64,000 bases of DNA from Ruminococcus bovis (GCF_005601135.1 NZ_CP039381.1:1671941-1735940); one strand, 5' to 3'. Positions 45,913 to 55,960 are shown, numbered from the stretch's first letter. The notes: generated by a model not told the origin, from the sequence alone. Numbers and translations: made by a program.

Positions 45913-46543
45913 GAAAGATTTACTTCTATATGCAGTAACCGATAGATATTGGTTAAATGGTGAAACTCTTTATAGCCAAGTAGAAAAGGCTATTAAAGGT
46001 GGAGCAACATTTGTTCAGCTTAGAGAAAAGAACCTTGATGAAAGTTCATTCCTAGAAGAAGCAAAGGAAATTCAGAAACTTTGTAAAGAATACAATGTAC
46101 CATTTGTAATTAATGACAATGTAGAAATAGCAAAGGAAATTAATGCTGATGGTGTCCATGTTGGTCAAAGTGATATGGAAGCACAGAATGTAAGAGAAAT
46201 TCTAGGGGATGACAAAATCATCGGTGTATCAGCTCAAACAGTAGAACAAGCACTACTTGCTGAAAAGCATGGTGCTGACTACCTAGGTGTTGGTGCAGTT
46301 TTCAAAACAGGTTCAAAGGATGACGCTGAAGAAGTTTCTCATGATGAACTTGAAAGAATTTGTAAAGCAGTTTCAATTCCTGTAATTGCAATCGGTGGCA
46401 TTACTCATGATAATGTAAAAGAACTTGCCGGTAGAGGTATAGTGGGTATTGCAGTTATTAGTGCGATTTTCGGTCAAAAAGATATTGAAAATGCTACAAA
46501 AGAATTAAAAGCAGAAACCTTAAAAACAGTAAACAATGATTAA
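45899..46543 (+). CDS. thiE: Thiamine-phosphate synthase
   Basis: A 214-residue TIM-barrel enzyme joining HMP-pyrophosphate and thiazole phosphate. Motifs: FVQLREKNLDESSFLEEA, FVINDNVEIAKEINADGVHVGQSDM (pyrophosphate and Mg sites) and VIAIGGI. Overlaps thiM at the start and the HAD gene by 8 bases at the end. Confidence 0.96.
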   Translation: MNCDKKDLLLYAVTDRYWLNGETLYSQVEKAIKGGATFVQLREKNLDESSFLEEAKEIQKLCKEYNVPFVINDNVEIAKEINADGVHVGQSDMEAQNVREILGDDKIIGVSAQTVEQALLAEKHGADYLGVGAVFKTGSKDDAEEVSHDELERICKAVSIPVIAIGGITHDNVKELAGRGIVGIAVISAIFGQKDIENATKELKAETLKTVNND

Positions 46544-47198
46544 GGGAGCAATATTTGATGTAGATGGCACTATACTGAATTCTATGGGTATATGGAATGA
46601 TGTAGGTGCAATCTACCTTAGAAAAAAGAACAAGATTCCAAAGGAAGGTTTAGGGGAGATACTTTACTCTATGAGTTTAACTGAGGGAGCAAAGTATATG
46701 ATAGACAATTACTACCTTGATAATTCTGTAGAAGAAATAATCGAAGGTGTACTTTCTATAATAAATGACTTTTATCTTCATGAAGTACAAACTAAGAATG
46801 GAGTAGTTAATTTACTTAAATTTCTTAGAAAGAATAATATCAAAATGATTGTTGCCACTTCAAGTGACTATAATCAGATTGATAAAGCCTTTAAAAGGCT
46901 GAAGATTCGTAATTTCTTCACAGATATTCTAACTTGTGAAACAGTAGGAAAAAGTAAGTCTTATCCTGATATTTACCTAAAATGTGCAGAAATTTTAGGT
47001 ACAAAACCGGAAGAAACTTTGGTATTTGAAGATGCATTATTTGCCATCAAAACGGCAGAAAAAGCCAACTTCAAAGTGGTAGGAGTATATGATCCTGCTG
47101 AAATGAAAAATAAAAATAGTATACAAAGCCTTGTAAAATATTACATACAAGACTTTAGTAAAGTGGCAGATTGGGGGCACCACCTTCTGTCACTATAA
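46536..47198 (+). CDS. HAD-superfamily phosphatase within the thiamine operon
   Basis: A 220-residue hydrolase: motif [13 protein letters not shown] (about 7-18), motif II VATSSDY, motif III with Lys-Ser (GKSKSYPD) and motif [11 protein letters not shown]. The cap domain is the beta-phosphoglucomutase-like type. Its position between thiE and thiD, with overlap to thiE, suggests a thiamine-pathway substrate such as thiamine phosphate or an HMP phosphate; that is inference. The nucleophile and general acid are both present (DVDGT). Confidence 0.85.
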   Translation: MIKGAIFDVDGTILNSMGIWNDVGAIYLRKKNKIPKEGLGEILYSMSLTEGAKYMIDNYYLDNSVEEIIEGVLSIINDFYLHEVQTKNGVVNLLKFLRKNNIKMIVATSSDYNQIDKAFKRLKIRNFFTDILTCETVGKSKSYPDIYLKCAEILGTKPEETLVFEDALFAIKTAEKANFKVVGVYDPAEMKNKNSIQSLVKYYIQDFSKVADWGHHLLSL

Positions 47199-47226
47199 AT
47201 AATTAATGCGAAAAAAGGAGATTATT

Positions 47227-48036
47227 ATGAGAACAGCATTAACAATCGCCGGTAGTGACTCCGGTGGAGGCGCCGGTATCCAAGCAGATATTAAAACAAT
47301 GATTACAAATGGAGTTTTTGCCACTTGTGCAATCACTGCTTTAACTGCACAGAATACTTTAGGCGTAACAGGTATTATGGATGTGGATGATGAATTTTTG
47401 GGTAAAGAACTTGACGCAGTCTTTACAGACATTTATCCGGATGCAGTAAAGATAGGTATGGTTTCTTCATCAGCACTTATTAAGAAAATTGCCGAAAAGC
47501 TAACTTTCTACAAAGCTAAGAACATTGTTGTTGACCCGGTAATGGTGGCAACAAGTGGTTCAAAGCTGATTAGTGATGATGCTATTGAAACACTAAAGAA
47601 CAATTTGTTTTCTTTAGCTACTGTACTTACTCCAAATATCCCTGAGGCAGAGGTTATCTCTGAAATGAAAATCACTAATGAAGATGAGATGATTGAGGCT
47701 TCTAAAATTATTAGCGAAAAGTACAACTGTGCTGTCCTACTAAAAGGTGGACACAAAGTAAATGATGCAAATGACTTGCTATATAGAAATGGCAGTTACA
47801 AGTGGTTCTATGGTAAAAGAATTGATAACCCTAATACTCACGGTACAGGTTGCACACTATCAAGTGCTATTGCCTCAAACCTAGCTAAGGGTTACGACCT
47901 TGACACATCAGTTTCTCGTTCAAAGGAATATATTTCAGGTGCATTAGGTGCAATGCTTGACCTTGGAAAGGGTAGTGGACCTATGAACCATGGATTTGAT
48001 ATTTCAAGTGATTATGTTTTAGAGAAGGAGAATTAA
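47227..48036 (+). CDS. thiD: Hydroxymethylpyrimidine/phosphomethylpyrimidine kinase
   Basis: A 269-residue kinase for the pyrimidine half of thiamine. Motifs: [19 protein letters not shown] (about 5-23), [23 protein letters not shown] and [20 protein letters not shown] at 47227 is chosen over 47206 because AAAGGAG precedes it. Followed one base later by cytX. Confidence 0.96.
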   Translation: MRTALTIAGSDSGGGAGIQADIKTMITNGVFATCAITALTAQNTLGVTGIMDVDDEFLGKELDAVFTDIYPDAVKIGMVSSSALIKKIAEKLTFYKAKNIVVDPVMVATSGSKLISDDAIETLKNNLFSLATVLTPNIPEAEVISEMKITNEDEMIEASKIISEKYNCAVLLKGGHKVNDANDLLYRNGSYKWFYGKRIDNPNTHGTGCTLSSAIASNLAKGYDLDTSVSRSKEYISGALGAMLDLGKGSGPMNHGFDISSDYVLEKEN

Positions 48037-48037
48037 G

Positions 48038-49216
48038 ATGAATAAAAAGGGTACAAGTTTATTTGAAAATGGGTTAATCTGGTTTGGTGCAGGTGTTTCA
48101 TTAGCAGAAATTTTAACAGGAACATATTTTGCACCACTGGGTTTTCAAAAAGGCATTTGGGCAATTATTATCGGACATATCATTGGATGTTTAATGTTGT
48201 TCTTTGCAGGTTTAATCGGTGGTAAAGTAAGAAAAAGCTCAATGGAAACAGTTAAGCAGAGCTTTGGCTCAAAGGGTGGCTTACTTTTCTCAGTACTAAA
48301 TGTTCTTCAGCTTGTTGGTTGGACAGCTATTATGATTTATGACGGAGCAATTTCTGCTACAAGTATTTTCAATACAGGCAGATGGGTATGGTGCTTAGTT
48401 ATCGGTGCATTAATTGTGCTATGGATTTTAATTGGCATCAAGAATTTAGGTAAGGTAAATACAGTTGCTATGTCAGCACTGTTTATCCTAACAATTATTC
48501 TTTGCTTTGTTATTTTTAATGACGGTACATTTACTTCAACAATCAGTGACGAAATGACATTTGGTGCAGCAGTTGAACTTTCTGTTGCAATGCCACTATC
48601 TTGGCTACCACTAATCTCTGACTATACAAGAGAAGCTGAAAAGCCTGTTAAGGCTACAGCAGTAAGTGCTATTACATACGGTATCATCAGTTGTTGGATG
48701 TATGTAATCGGTATGAGTGCAGCTATCTTTACAGGTGAAAGTGATATTGCCCAGATTATGATTAAAGCAGGTCTTGGTATTGCAGGTCTACTAATCATTA
48801 TCTTCTCAACAGTTACAACAACTTTCCTAGATGCTTATTCTGCCGGTATTTCAGCAGAGTCAATTTTCTCAAAGCTAAAGGGTAAGTATATGGCAGTTGC
48901 AGTTACCGTTATAGGTACAATTGGTGCAATTATTTTCCCAATGGATGATATTACAGATTTCCTATATTTAATCGGTTCAGTATTTGCACCTATGATTGCA
49001 ATTCAAATTGCCGATTTCTTTATCCTAAAAGAAGATAGAAGTAATAAACAAGTTTCTATCGTTAACCTACTTGTATGGGTAGTTGGTTTTGTAGTTTATA
49101 GACTACTAATGCAGGTTGATATTATTGTAGGTAATACTCTACCGGATATGCTTATCACCCTAATTCTATGCGTAGTAGTTAACCTAATTGTAAATGCAGT
49201 AAAGAAGAAAAATTGA
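48038..49216 (+). CDS. cytX: CytX-type hydroxymethylpyrimidine transporter
   Basis: A 392-residue permease of the NCS1 (cytosine/allantoin) family with about twelve membrane helices. NGLIWFGAGVSLAEILTGTYFAPLGF at the N-terminus and SWLPLISDYTREAEKP in the middle are typical of the CytX branch, which is repeatedly found under TPP riboswitches and is taken to import HMP. Last gene of the thiamine operon. With thiM, thiE and thiD but no thiC or thiG here, the operon is built for salvage. Confidence 0.9.
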   Translation: MNKKGTSLFENGLIWFGAGVSLAEILTGTYFAPLGFQKGIWAIIIGHIIGCLMLFFAGLIGGKVRKSSMETVKQSFGSKGGLLFSVLNVLQLVGWTAIMIYDGAISATSIFNTGRWVWCLVIGALIVLWILIGIKNLGKVNTVAMSALFILTIILCFVIFNDGTFTSTISDEMTFGAAVELSVAMPLSWLPLISDYTREAEKPVKATAVSAITYGIISCWMYVIGMSAAIFTGESDIAQIMIKAGLGIAGLLIIIFSTVTTTFLDAYSAGISAESIFSKLKGKYMAVAVTVIGTIGAIIFPMDDITDFLYLIGSVFAPMIAIQIADFFILKEDRSNKQVSIVNLLVWVVGFVVYRLLMQVDIIVGNTLPDMLITLILCVVVNLIVNAVKKKN

Positions 49217-49249
49217 TTTTAATTAGTGTTCTGAATTTTGATTTATAAG

Positions 49250-49530
49250 TGTGAATTATAACAAATTTTTGGCTCACAGAAGTAGGGGCTTCACTACAAA
49301 AGTTTTTTATTCAAAAACTTTTGCATAAGTTCACATTAGCAAATCAAACTTCGCCTATGGCTCGTTTTCTTTGATGTTCACTTAATTGTTCGCCCGTTAA
49401 AAATGTGATATTTATGGGATTATTGTCCTGTTTACAGATTATAAATTTATAATATCTACATAGGACATAATACTTTTATATAGGATAGTTTGTAACGGGA
49501 CATCAATGATGTCCCCTACAGCTGTGAGTC
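49250..49530. repeat. Modular hairpin repeat, copy 1
   Basis: Starts GTGTGAATTATAACAAA and GGCTCACAG, ends near CTGTGAGTC. It contains GGGACATCAATGATGTCCC (49498-49515). A roughly 95-base block (about 49290-49387: TTGCATAAGTTCACATTAGC ... GATGTTCACTTAATT) interrupts the first hairpin, between GGGGC and GTTCGCCC. Related to 62115-62393. Confidence 0.85.
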
Positions 49531-49612
49531 ATAGTTCCTTATGACCTTAGGTGATATATTCTTACTGTAAATTCATTTTTTGACACTATCAAAATGAAAA
49601 ATAATAAATTTT

Positions 49613-49636
49613 CCCCTAGAATTCTAGGGGATTTTC
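49613..49636. terminator. Palindromic terminator
   Basis: CCCCTAGAATTCTAGGGG, a perfect palindrome followed by ATTTTCTTTT; 400 bases after cytX. Confidence 0.75.
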
Positions 49637-49774
49637 TTTTATATGATTATTTCAAAAAGAAATTTTAAGATATAGTGTTGTTTTCACACAAAAATCTATC
49701 ACATTTTACATAATTAATATTGAAAATTTAATAAAGTGATAATATAATAAAGGTATATAGAAAGGATGGTCAAT

Positions 49775-51730
49775 ATGGAAAAGATAAGATTTCTACAATG
49801 TTTGTCAAAGCAATATCCTACAATAGATAGTGCAGCAACAGAAATTATCAACTTACAGTCTATACTTAACTTGCCTAAAGGTACAGAACATTTTTTGTCT
49901 GATATTCACGGTGAATACAGAGCTTTTTCTCATGTTCTTCGCAATGGTTCAGGTGCAGTTATGAAGAAGATTGATGATGTATTTGGAGATACTCTATTTG
50001 AAGACCAAAAGGAAGATTTAGCATCTTTAATATATTACCCATCCGAAAAGTTAGATTATGTTAAGTCACAAGGTAAAGCTGATGACAGTTGGTATCGTAC
50101 AACTTTATACAGATTGGTTTCTGTATGTCAGATAGTTTCTTCAAAATATACTCGTTCAAAGGTTAGAAAGGCTATGCCTGATAACTTTAGATATGTTATT
50201 GAGGAACTTATTACAGAGAAAAAGGAAGTCCTAAACAAGAAAGCCTACTATGACGAAATCATCAATACAATTATTGAAATCGGTTGTGCTGATGAATTTA
50301 TCATTGAAATGTCTAACCTAATTCAGCAACTTGTAATTGACCATTTACATATTATCGGTGATATTTATGACAGAGGCTATGGCTCACACTTTGTAATGGA
50401 TAGTTTGCTTAACTACCATAGTCTTGATATTCAATGGGGTAATCACGATGTATTGTGGATGGGTGCATCAGCAGGACAAACTGCTTGTATTGCAAACATT
50501 GTTCGTACAAGTATTTTGTATGATAACCTATCTGTACTTGAAAATGGTTACGGTATCAGTATGATGCCTCTTGTACTTTTTGCTATGGAGCAATATGCCG
50601 ATGACCCTTGTGAGCAGTTTGCCATTAGATTTAGACACAATCAAGGTATGACTACCCAAACAAAACTTGCAATGAAAATGCAAAAAGCCATTACTGTTAT
50701 TCAGTTTAAACTTGAGGGTCAGCTAATTGCAAAACACCCTGAATACAAGATGGATAACAGAAGATTACTGGATAAGATTGATATTAAAAAGGGAACTGTT
50801 TTGTTAGATGGTAAGGAATATGAAATTCTGGACAAAAATTTCCCTACTATTAATTTTGACAATCCTTATGAACTGACTAAGGAAGAACAATCTGTTATTG
50901 CGAAACTTAGAAATTCATTTATAAATTGTGGTAAGCTAAAGAAACATATTAAGCTACTACTTAATAAAGGTGGACTTTATCGAGTTTATAACAATAACAT
51001 TCTTTTCCATGGTTGTGTGCCAATGAATGAGGACGGTACTTTTAGAAAGATAAATCTTTTTGGTGAAGATTTGTGTGGTAAGGCTCTTTATGATGAGATT
51101 GAGCGTTGTGCCAGAAAAGCTTTTTTCTCAGTAAATGAAGATGAGAGAAGAACCGGTAGGGATATTCTATGGTACTTGTGGAATGGTCCTGATTCTCCAC
51201 TTTATGGTCGTGACAAAATGACCACATTTGAAAGATACTTTATTGAAGATGAATCAACCCATAAAGAAAAGAAAGATGTTTATTATAAACTAATTAATGA
51301 TGATAAAGTGGTTGACAGTATTTTTGCCGAATTTGGAGCAAAAGGAGAAAATGCCCATATTATTAACGGTCATGTTCCTATTCATCATACTGAGGGAGAA
51401 AGTCCTGTTAAGTGTAACGGTAAAGTAATTTTGATAGATGGTGGGTTTAGTCAGCCTTATCATAAGGTAACAGGTATTGCCGGTTACACATTAATTTATA
51501 ATTCCTATGGGTTAATGCTAACTGCCCATGAACCTTTTAAGTCTGTAGATGCTACAATTAGAAGTGGCAGAGATATGCAGACAAATCAGGTAGCAAAGGA
51601 AGTTAGCCAAAAGAGAATTCTTGTAGGTGATACCGATAACGGTAAAAGACTGAGAGAAAATATTAAAGACCTAAAGGAACTTATCAAAGCATATAGAGAC
51701 GGTACAATTCGCCAAAATCAAAAGAACTAA
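49775..51730 (+). CDS. fbp: Fructose-1,6-bisphosphatase, class III
   Basis: A 651-residue gluconeogenic phosphatase of the Firmicutes type. Calcineurin-like metal motifs: LSDIHGEYRAF (about 45-55), IIGDIYDRG (about 194-202), IQWGNHDVLWMGA (about 222-234), NGHVPIHH and DGGFSQPYHK. Length is as expected for class III. The ATG at 49775 fits an AAAGG 9 bases upstream better than the in-frame ATG at 49766. The LysR gene follows 15 bases after. Confidence 0.95.
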   Translation: MEKIRFLQCLSKQYPTIDSAATEIINLQSILNLPKGTEHFLSDIHGEYRAFSHVLRNGSGAVMKKIDDVFGDTLFEDQKEDLASLIYYPSEKLDYVKSQGKADDSWYRTTLYRLVSVCQIVSSKYTRSKVRKAMPDNFRYVIEELITEKKEVLNKKAYYDEIINTIIEIGCADEFIIEMSNLIQQLVIDHLHIIGDIYDRGYGSHFVMDSLLNYHSLDIQWGNHDVLWMGASAGQTACIANIVRTSILYDNLSVLENGYGISMMPLVLFAMEQYADDPCEQFAIRFRHNQGMTTQTKLAMKMQKAITVIQFKLEGQLIAKHPEYKMDNRRLLDKIDIKKGTVLLDGKEYEILDKNFPTINFDNPYELTKEEQSVIAKLRNSFINCGKLKKHIKLLLNKGGLYRVYNNNILFHGCVPMNEDGTFRKINLFGEDLCGKALYDEIERCARKAFFSVNEDERRTGRDILWYLWNGPDSPLYGRDKMTTFERYFIEDESTHKEKKDVYYKLINDDKVVDSIFAEFGAKGENAHIINGHVPIHHTEGESPVKCNGKVILIDGGFSQPYHKVTGIAGYTLIYNSYGLMLTAHEPFKSVDATIRSGRDMQTNQVAKEVSQKRILVGDTDNGKRLRENIKDLKELIKAYRDGTIRQNQKN

Positions 51731-51745
51731 TGAAAGGTAGATTTT

Positions 51746-52651
51746 ATGACCTTACAACAACTTAAATATGTTGTAGCAGTAGCAGATAAAGGCACTATCA
51801 GCAAAGCATCAAAGGAACTTTTTGTTTCTCAGCCTAGCCTTACAAATGCTATCAGAGAACTGGAAAAGGAAATGAATATTTCTATTTTTAATAGAACAAA
51901 TAAGGGTACTGTTGTTTCACAAGAAGGTGAGAAATTCTTGCGTTATGCTCGTCAAGTGCTGGAACAAGCAAGTTTACTTGAAAGTGCTTTTAAGGGCAAT
52001 GTAAAGCAGAAGAAAAGCTTTTGTGTGTCAACTCAGCACTATTCCTTTGCAGTAAATGCATTTGTTGATTTAATCAAAAAGTATGGGGAAGATGAGTATG
52101 ATTTTTCCCTAAGAGAAACAGAAACTTATGAAGTTATTGATGATGTTGCCAAGATGAAAAGTGAATTGGGAATTGTATATCTTAATTCTTTTAACGAAAA
52201 AGCATTAGGAAAAATCTTTAAAAGTAATAACCTAAAGTTCACAGAATTATTTACTGCTAATCCTCATATTTTTGTCAGTACAAGTAACCCGTTAGCAAAT
52301 AAAAAGTCAGTAAAAATGAAAGACTTAGCACCATATCCATACTTGTCATACGAACAAGGTGAGCATAATTCTTTCTACTATTCTGAAGAAATTTTCAGCA
52401 CAGAAGAACGACTAAAGAATATTAGAGTAACCGATAGAGCAACTTTGTTTAATCTATTAATCGGTCTTAACGGTTATACAGTTTGTAGTGGTGTTATTGA
52501 CAGTTCATTAAACGGTGAAAATATTGTCAGTATTCCTCTTGATAAAGAGGGCGTTATGCGTGTAGGTATCTTAACTCATAATGATATTATCCAAAGTGAA
52601 ATGGCTCAGTATTATATTAATTCACTAAGTAAATATATTAATGTAGAATAA
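51746..52651 (+). CDS. LysR-family transcription regulator
   Basis: A 301-residue regulator: N-terminal winged helix (LQQLKYVVAVADKGTISKASKELFVSQPSLTNAIRELEKEMNISIFNR, about 3-50) and a two-lobed ligand domain. The DNA-binding part resembles CysL/CysB-type regulators of sulfur genes. The MetE-like gene downstream supports a link to methionine supply, but a terminator separates them. Confidence 0.9.
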   Translation: MTLQQLKYVVAVADKGTISKASKELFVSQPSLTNAIRELEKEMNISIFNRTNKGTVVSQEGEKFLRYARQVLEQASLLESAFKGNVKQKKSFCVSTQHYSFAVNAFVDLIKKYGEDEYDFSLRETETYEVIDDVAKMKSELGIVYLNSFNEKALGKIFKSNNLKFTELFTANPHIFVSTSNPLANKKSVKMKDLAPYPYLSYEQGEHNSFYYSEEIFSTEERLKNIRVTDRATLFNLLIGLNGYTVCSGVIDSSLNGENIVSIPLDKEGVMRVGILTHNDIIQSEMAQYYINSLSKYINVE

Positions 52652-52660
52652 AGATATGAA

Positions 52661-52705
52661 ATAACGGTTAGTTATAGTTTAAAGCTATAGCTAACCGTTA
52701 TTTTT
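52661..52705 (+). terminator. Terminator of the LysR gene
   Basis: ATAACGGTTAG-TATAG pairs with CTATA-CTAACCGTTAT, then TTTT. Confidence 0.9.
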
Positions 52706-52772
52706 ATGTATTTTACAACAATTATTTTACCTTGTATAATTGAAACATAAAATGAAATGCGAGGTAACTTAA

Positions 52773-53885
52773 ATGAGTAATTTACATATTCCTTTTAGAT
52801 ATGATGTTGTAGGTAGTTTCCTAAGACCTGCAAAATTAAAAGAAGCAAGAGCAGATTTTGAACAAGGCAAAATTACTGCTGATGAACTAAAAGCAGTAGA
52901 AGATAAGGCTATTATCGACCTAGTAGAAAAGCAGAAAAAAGCCGGTCTAAAGGTTATCACAGACGGTGAATTCCGTAGAGCAACTTGGCACTTAGACTTT
53001 ATGTGGGGCTTCAATGGTGTTGAACACAAGAAAACCGAAAAGGGCGTTCAGTTCCATGGTGAACCGGCACTAATTGACGATACATGGCTAAGTGACAAAA
53101 TCACAGTAGACAACCACCCATTCGTAGAACACTATAAATTTGTTAAGGCTTTAGAAGATGAAAATACTGTTGCAAAACAGACTATCCCTGCACCGGCACA
53201 GTTCTTTCAGCAGATGATTATTCCGGCAAATATTGAAACAACAAGAAAGTTCTATCCAACAGATGAAGAACTAATTGAAGATATTGCAAAGGGCTATAGA
53301 AAGGTTATTAAAGACCTATATGATGCCGGTTGTAGAAATGTTCAGTTTGATGACTGTACATGGGGTGTGTTAGTAGCAGAGGGCAGTGTTGCTCGTTACG
53401 GTGAAGGTGCTGACTTTAAAGAAATCAGCGAAAAGCTACTAAAAGTAAACAACCTTGCTATTGAAGGTAAGCCTGAAGATATGGTTATTGCAACTCATGT
53501 TTGTAGAGGCAACTACCACTCAGCTTACTTTAGCAGTGGTGCTTATGACCCTGTAGCAGAACCACTATTCGGCAGAGAAAATGTTTCTGCTTATTATCTT
53601 GAATTTGATGATGAACGCTCAGGTTCATTTGAACCATTAAAGTATGTTTCAGGTGACAAGAAAGTTGTTCTTGGTCTTATTACTTCTAAGTCACCTAAGT
53701 TGGAGGACAAGAAGGTAGTAATTGACAGAATTAAGGAAGCATCAAAGTATGTTCCACTTGACAGATTATACCTAAGTCCACAGTGTGGTTTTGCATCATG
53801 TGAAATCGGTAACAAACTTACTGAAGAAGAACAGTGGGCAAAGATTGCTCTTGTTAAGGAAATTGCAGAAGAAGTTTGGGGCTAA
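52773..53885 (+). CDS. MetE C-terminal-like methyltransferase (YxjG/YxjH family)
   Basis: A 370-residue protein of the cobalamin-independent methionine synthase barrel. FRYDVVGSFLRPAKLKEAR opens the domain. VITDGEFRRATWHLDFM and CRNVQFDDCTWG carry conserved acid and Asp sites, HVCRGNY supplies the zinc His-x-Cys and SPQCGFAS the second zinc Cys. It is about half the length of full MetE, lacking the N-terminal half, as in the YxjG/YxjH group, so the methyl donor may not be the triglutamyl folate of MetE. Confidence 0.88.
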   Translation: MSNLHIPFRYDVVGSFLRPAKLKEARADFEQGKITADELKAVEDKAIIDLVEKQKKAGLKVITDGEFRRATWHLDFMWGFNGVEHKKTEKGVQFHGEPALIDDTWLSDKITVDNHPFVEHYKFVKALEDENTVAKQTIPAPAQFFQQMIIPANIETTRKFYPTDEELIEDIAKGYRKVIKDLYDAGCRNVQFDDCTWGVLVAEGSVARYGEGADFKEISEKLLKVNNLAIEGKPEDMVIATHVCRGNYHSAYFSSGAYDPVAEPLFGRENVSAYYLEFDDERSGSFEPLKYVSGDKKVVLGLITSKSPKLEDKKVVIDRIKEASKYVPLDRLYLSPQCGFASCEIGNKLTEEEQWAKIALVKEIAEEVWG

Positions 53886-53903
53886 TCTAAATTTAAATAA
53901 ATT

Positions 53904-53934
53904 AAGGTTCAGTACTGTGTGCTGAACCTTTTTG
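53904..53934 (+). terminator. Terminator of the MetE-like gene
   Basis: AAGGTTCAG, 9-base loop, CTGAACCTT, TTT. Confidence 0.9.
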
Positions 53935-54288
53935 TATATATAAAGAATAATTATACATAAATTGTGATTTTACCTATTAATAAAAGTAAAAAGAATGTTA
54001 ATACTTTCACAAGATTGTTAAAACTTCGTCAATATGCACAAAGTATTGTTAAAATATTATCAAAAACTGTATTCTTCTAAAGAATAATATTTGTTGACTT
54101 TGCATAATTATAATATATATCTTTTGTACAAACCTAAACAAACTTTAAATTTCCGTTGTGTTATTATACAAAAATATTTTTTAATCTTCTGTTATTATTA
54201 CACTATACGCACAAAAAATAAAGCTGTATAATATAACCAAAGCAAAAGAGCTTTAGGTGTTAAAATCAAATTTGAAAGGATGAATTTT
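53935..54288. other. AT-rich intergenic region
   Basis: No gene and no clear RNA structure seen in about 350 bases; presumably the promoter region of the phosphotransferase gene. Confidence 0.6.
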
Positions 54289-55038
54289 ATGAAATTTGAG
54301 AAAGTTTTAGCTGAAAGAAAAGACAAAGTTATTTACAAAGACGGCGACAAGTGTATCAAAGTTTTTGATGAAAGTTATAAAAAATCAGATATTCTGAATG
54401 AAGCTCTTAATCAGGCTCGTGTAGAAGAAACCGGTCTTAACATACCAAAGATTCACGAAGTTACAAAGATTGACGGTAAGTGGGCAATCGTAACTGACTT
54501 TATTGAGGGCAAGACACTTGCTCAGTTAATGGAAGAAAACCCTGACAAGGAAGATGAATATCTAAATCAGTTTGTTGATATTCAACTTGAAGTTCTTGGC
54601 AAGAAAGCTCCTCTACTAACTAAGCTATGGGACAAAATGTCCAGAAAGATTGATGAAACTACTCTTGATGCAACAACAAGATTTGAACTTCAAGCCAGAG
54701 TTTCCGGTATGAAGCGTCATCACAAGGTTTGCCATGGTGATTTTAACCCAAGTAACATTATCATTACACCTGATGGTGTTCCATATGTACTTGACTGGTC
54801 ACACGCAACTCAGGGTAATGCATCTGCTGATGCAGCAAGAACTTACCTAATCTTTACTTTAGCCGGTAACGAAGAACTAGCTAAGAAGTATCTAAAGCTA
54901 TTTAGCAAGAAAGCTGATATTCCAATTCAGCTGGTACAAGAATGGATGCCTGTTGTTGCAGCATCTCAGTCAGTTAAGGGCAACCCTGAGGAGAGAGAGT
55001 TACTTCTATCTTGGGCAGATGTTGCTTCTTACGAATAA
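54289..55038 (+). CDS. Phosphotransferase (APH-like kinase fold)
   Basis: A 249-residue protein. The N-lobe shows VIYKDGDKCIKVFDE. The catalytic loop VCHGDFNPSNIII (about 145-157) and metal loop VLDWSHATQGN (about 164-174) are those of aminoglycoside-phosphotransferase-like small-molecule kinases. The sequence is not that of a known resistance enzyme; housekeeping kinases for sugars, choline or lipids share these motifs. The ATG at 54289 is placed 9 bases after GAAAGG. Confidence 0.85.
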   Translation: MKFEKVLAERKDKVIYKDGDKCIKVFDESYKKSDILNEALNQARVEETGLNIPKIHEVTKIDGKWAIVTDFIEGKTLAQLMEENPDKEDEYLNQFVDIQLEVLGKKAPLLTKLWDKMSRKIDETTLDATTRFELQARVSGMKRHHKVCHGDFNPSNIIITPDGVPYVLDWSHATQGNASADAARTYLIFTLAGNEELAKKYLKLFSKKADIPIQLVQEWMPVVAASQSVKGNPEERELLLSWADVASYE

Positions 55039-55087
55039 TTAATAATAGTTAATAATCTATTTCCTTTTTATAAAATCTAACCTAAGT

Positions 55088-55114
55088 AAAGGGACTACCA
55101 TTGGTAGTCCCTTT
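55088..55114. terminator. Bidirectional terminator
   Basis: AAAGGGACTACCA and TGGTAGTCCCTTT, 13-bp perfect stem with a one-base separation. Confidence 0.85.
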
Positions 55115-55147
55115 ATGCTGCAATTATATGTAATTTCTATAATAGAA

Positions 55148-55903
55148 TTATAAATCAATATCAAGTTCAACAGGACAATGGTCACTACCCATAATGTCTG
55201 TGTGAATTTTGCTATCAATTATTTTGTCTTTGATAGAGTCTGATGTGATAAAGTAGTCAATACGCCATCCTGCATTGTTCTTTCTGGCATTAAAACGATA
55301 ACTCCACCAACTGTAAATTCCTTCCTTATCAGGATATAAGTAACGGAAAGAATCGGTAAAACCTGAATTAAGCAATGTGGTCATTTTCTCTCTTTCTTCA
55401 TTAGAGAAACCGGCATTTTTTCTGTTTGTCTTAGGGTTCTTTAGGTCAATTTCATTGTGAGCAACATTAAGGTCGCCACAGAGAATAACAGGCTTTTTCT
55501 CGTTAAGACTCAGTAAATATTCTCTAAAATCATCTTCCCATTTCATTCGATAATCAAGTCTCTTTAACTCGTTTTGTGAGTTAGGAGTATAGCAAGTAAC
55601 AAAGAAAAAGTCCTCATATTCAAGAGTGATTACTCTGCCCTCAGTGTTATGCTCATCAATTCCTATGCCATTAGTAACTGCTAATGGTTCTTTTTTTGTG
55701 AAAATTGCAGTGCCTGAGTAACCCTTTTTCTCAGCATAATTCCAGTATTGATAGTACCCATCAAGTGGTAAATCAATCTGTCCTTCTTGTAATTTTGTTT
55801 CTTGTAAGCAGAAAATATCTGCATCAAGCTCATTAAAAATATCAACAAAGCCTTTAGTAACACAGGCTCTTAGTCCATTAACATTCCATGAAACCATTTT
55901 CAT
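55148..55903 (-). CDS. xth: Exodeoxyribonuclease III (AP endonuclease)
   Basis: A 251-residue DNA repair enzyme cleaving at abasic sites. Motifs: VSWNVNGLRAC (about 3-13), IFCLQETKLQ with the metal Glu (about 31-40), YSGTAIF, LCGDLNVAHNEIDL, YRFNARKNNAGWRIDYF and SDHCPVELDI with the catalytic Asp-His. The ATG at 55903 has AAAGGA 9 bases upstream. Confidence 0.95.
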   Translation of the reverse strand: MKMVSWNVNGLRACVTKGFVDIFNELDADIFCLQETKLQEGQIDLPLDGYYQYWNYAEKKGYSGTAIFTKKEPLAVTNGIGIDEHNTEGRVITLEYEDFFFVTCYTPNSQNELKRLDYRMKWEDDFREYLLSLNEKKPVILCGDLNVAHNEIDLKNPKTNRKNAGFSNEEREKMTTLLNSGFTDSFRYLYPDKEGIYSWWSYRFNARKNNAGWRIDYFITSDSIKDKIIDSKIHTDIMGSDHCPVELDIDL

Positions 55904-55926
55904 AACAATCATTCCTTTCTATATAG

Positions 55927-55960
55927 AAAAAACTTTGGCAAGTAAAAACCAAAGTTTTTT
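55927..55960. terminator. Bidirectional terminator upstream of xth
   Basis: AAAAAACTTTGG and CCAAAGTTTTTT, 12-bp perfect stem; ends the methyltransferase-like gene on the minus strand. Confidence 0.9.

Larger units (their letters stand above)
49217..49774. other. Intergenic region with dispersed hairpin repeat
   Basis: No gene seen in 558 bases. It holds repeat copy 1 (49250-49530), a palindromic terminator at 49613-49636 and the AT-rich promoter region of fbp. Confidence 0.8.

Noticed and set aside
54289..55038. Aminoglycoside resistance gene
   Set aside because: Only the generic kinase motifs are shared; composition and context are chromosomal.
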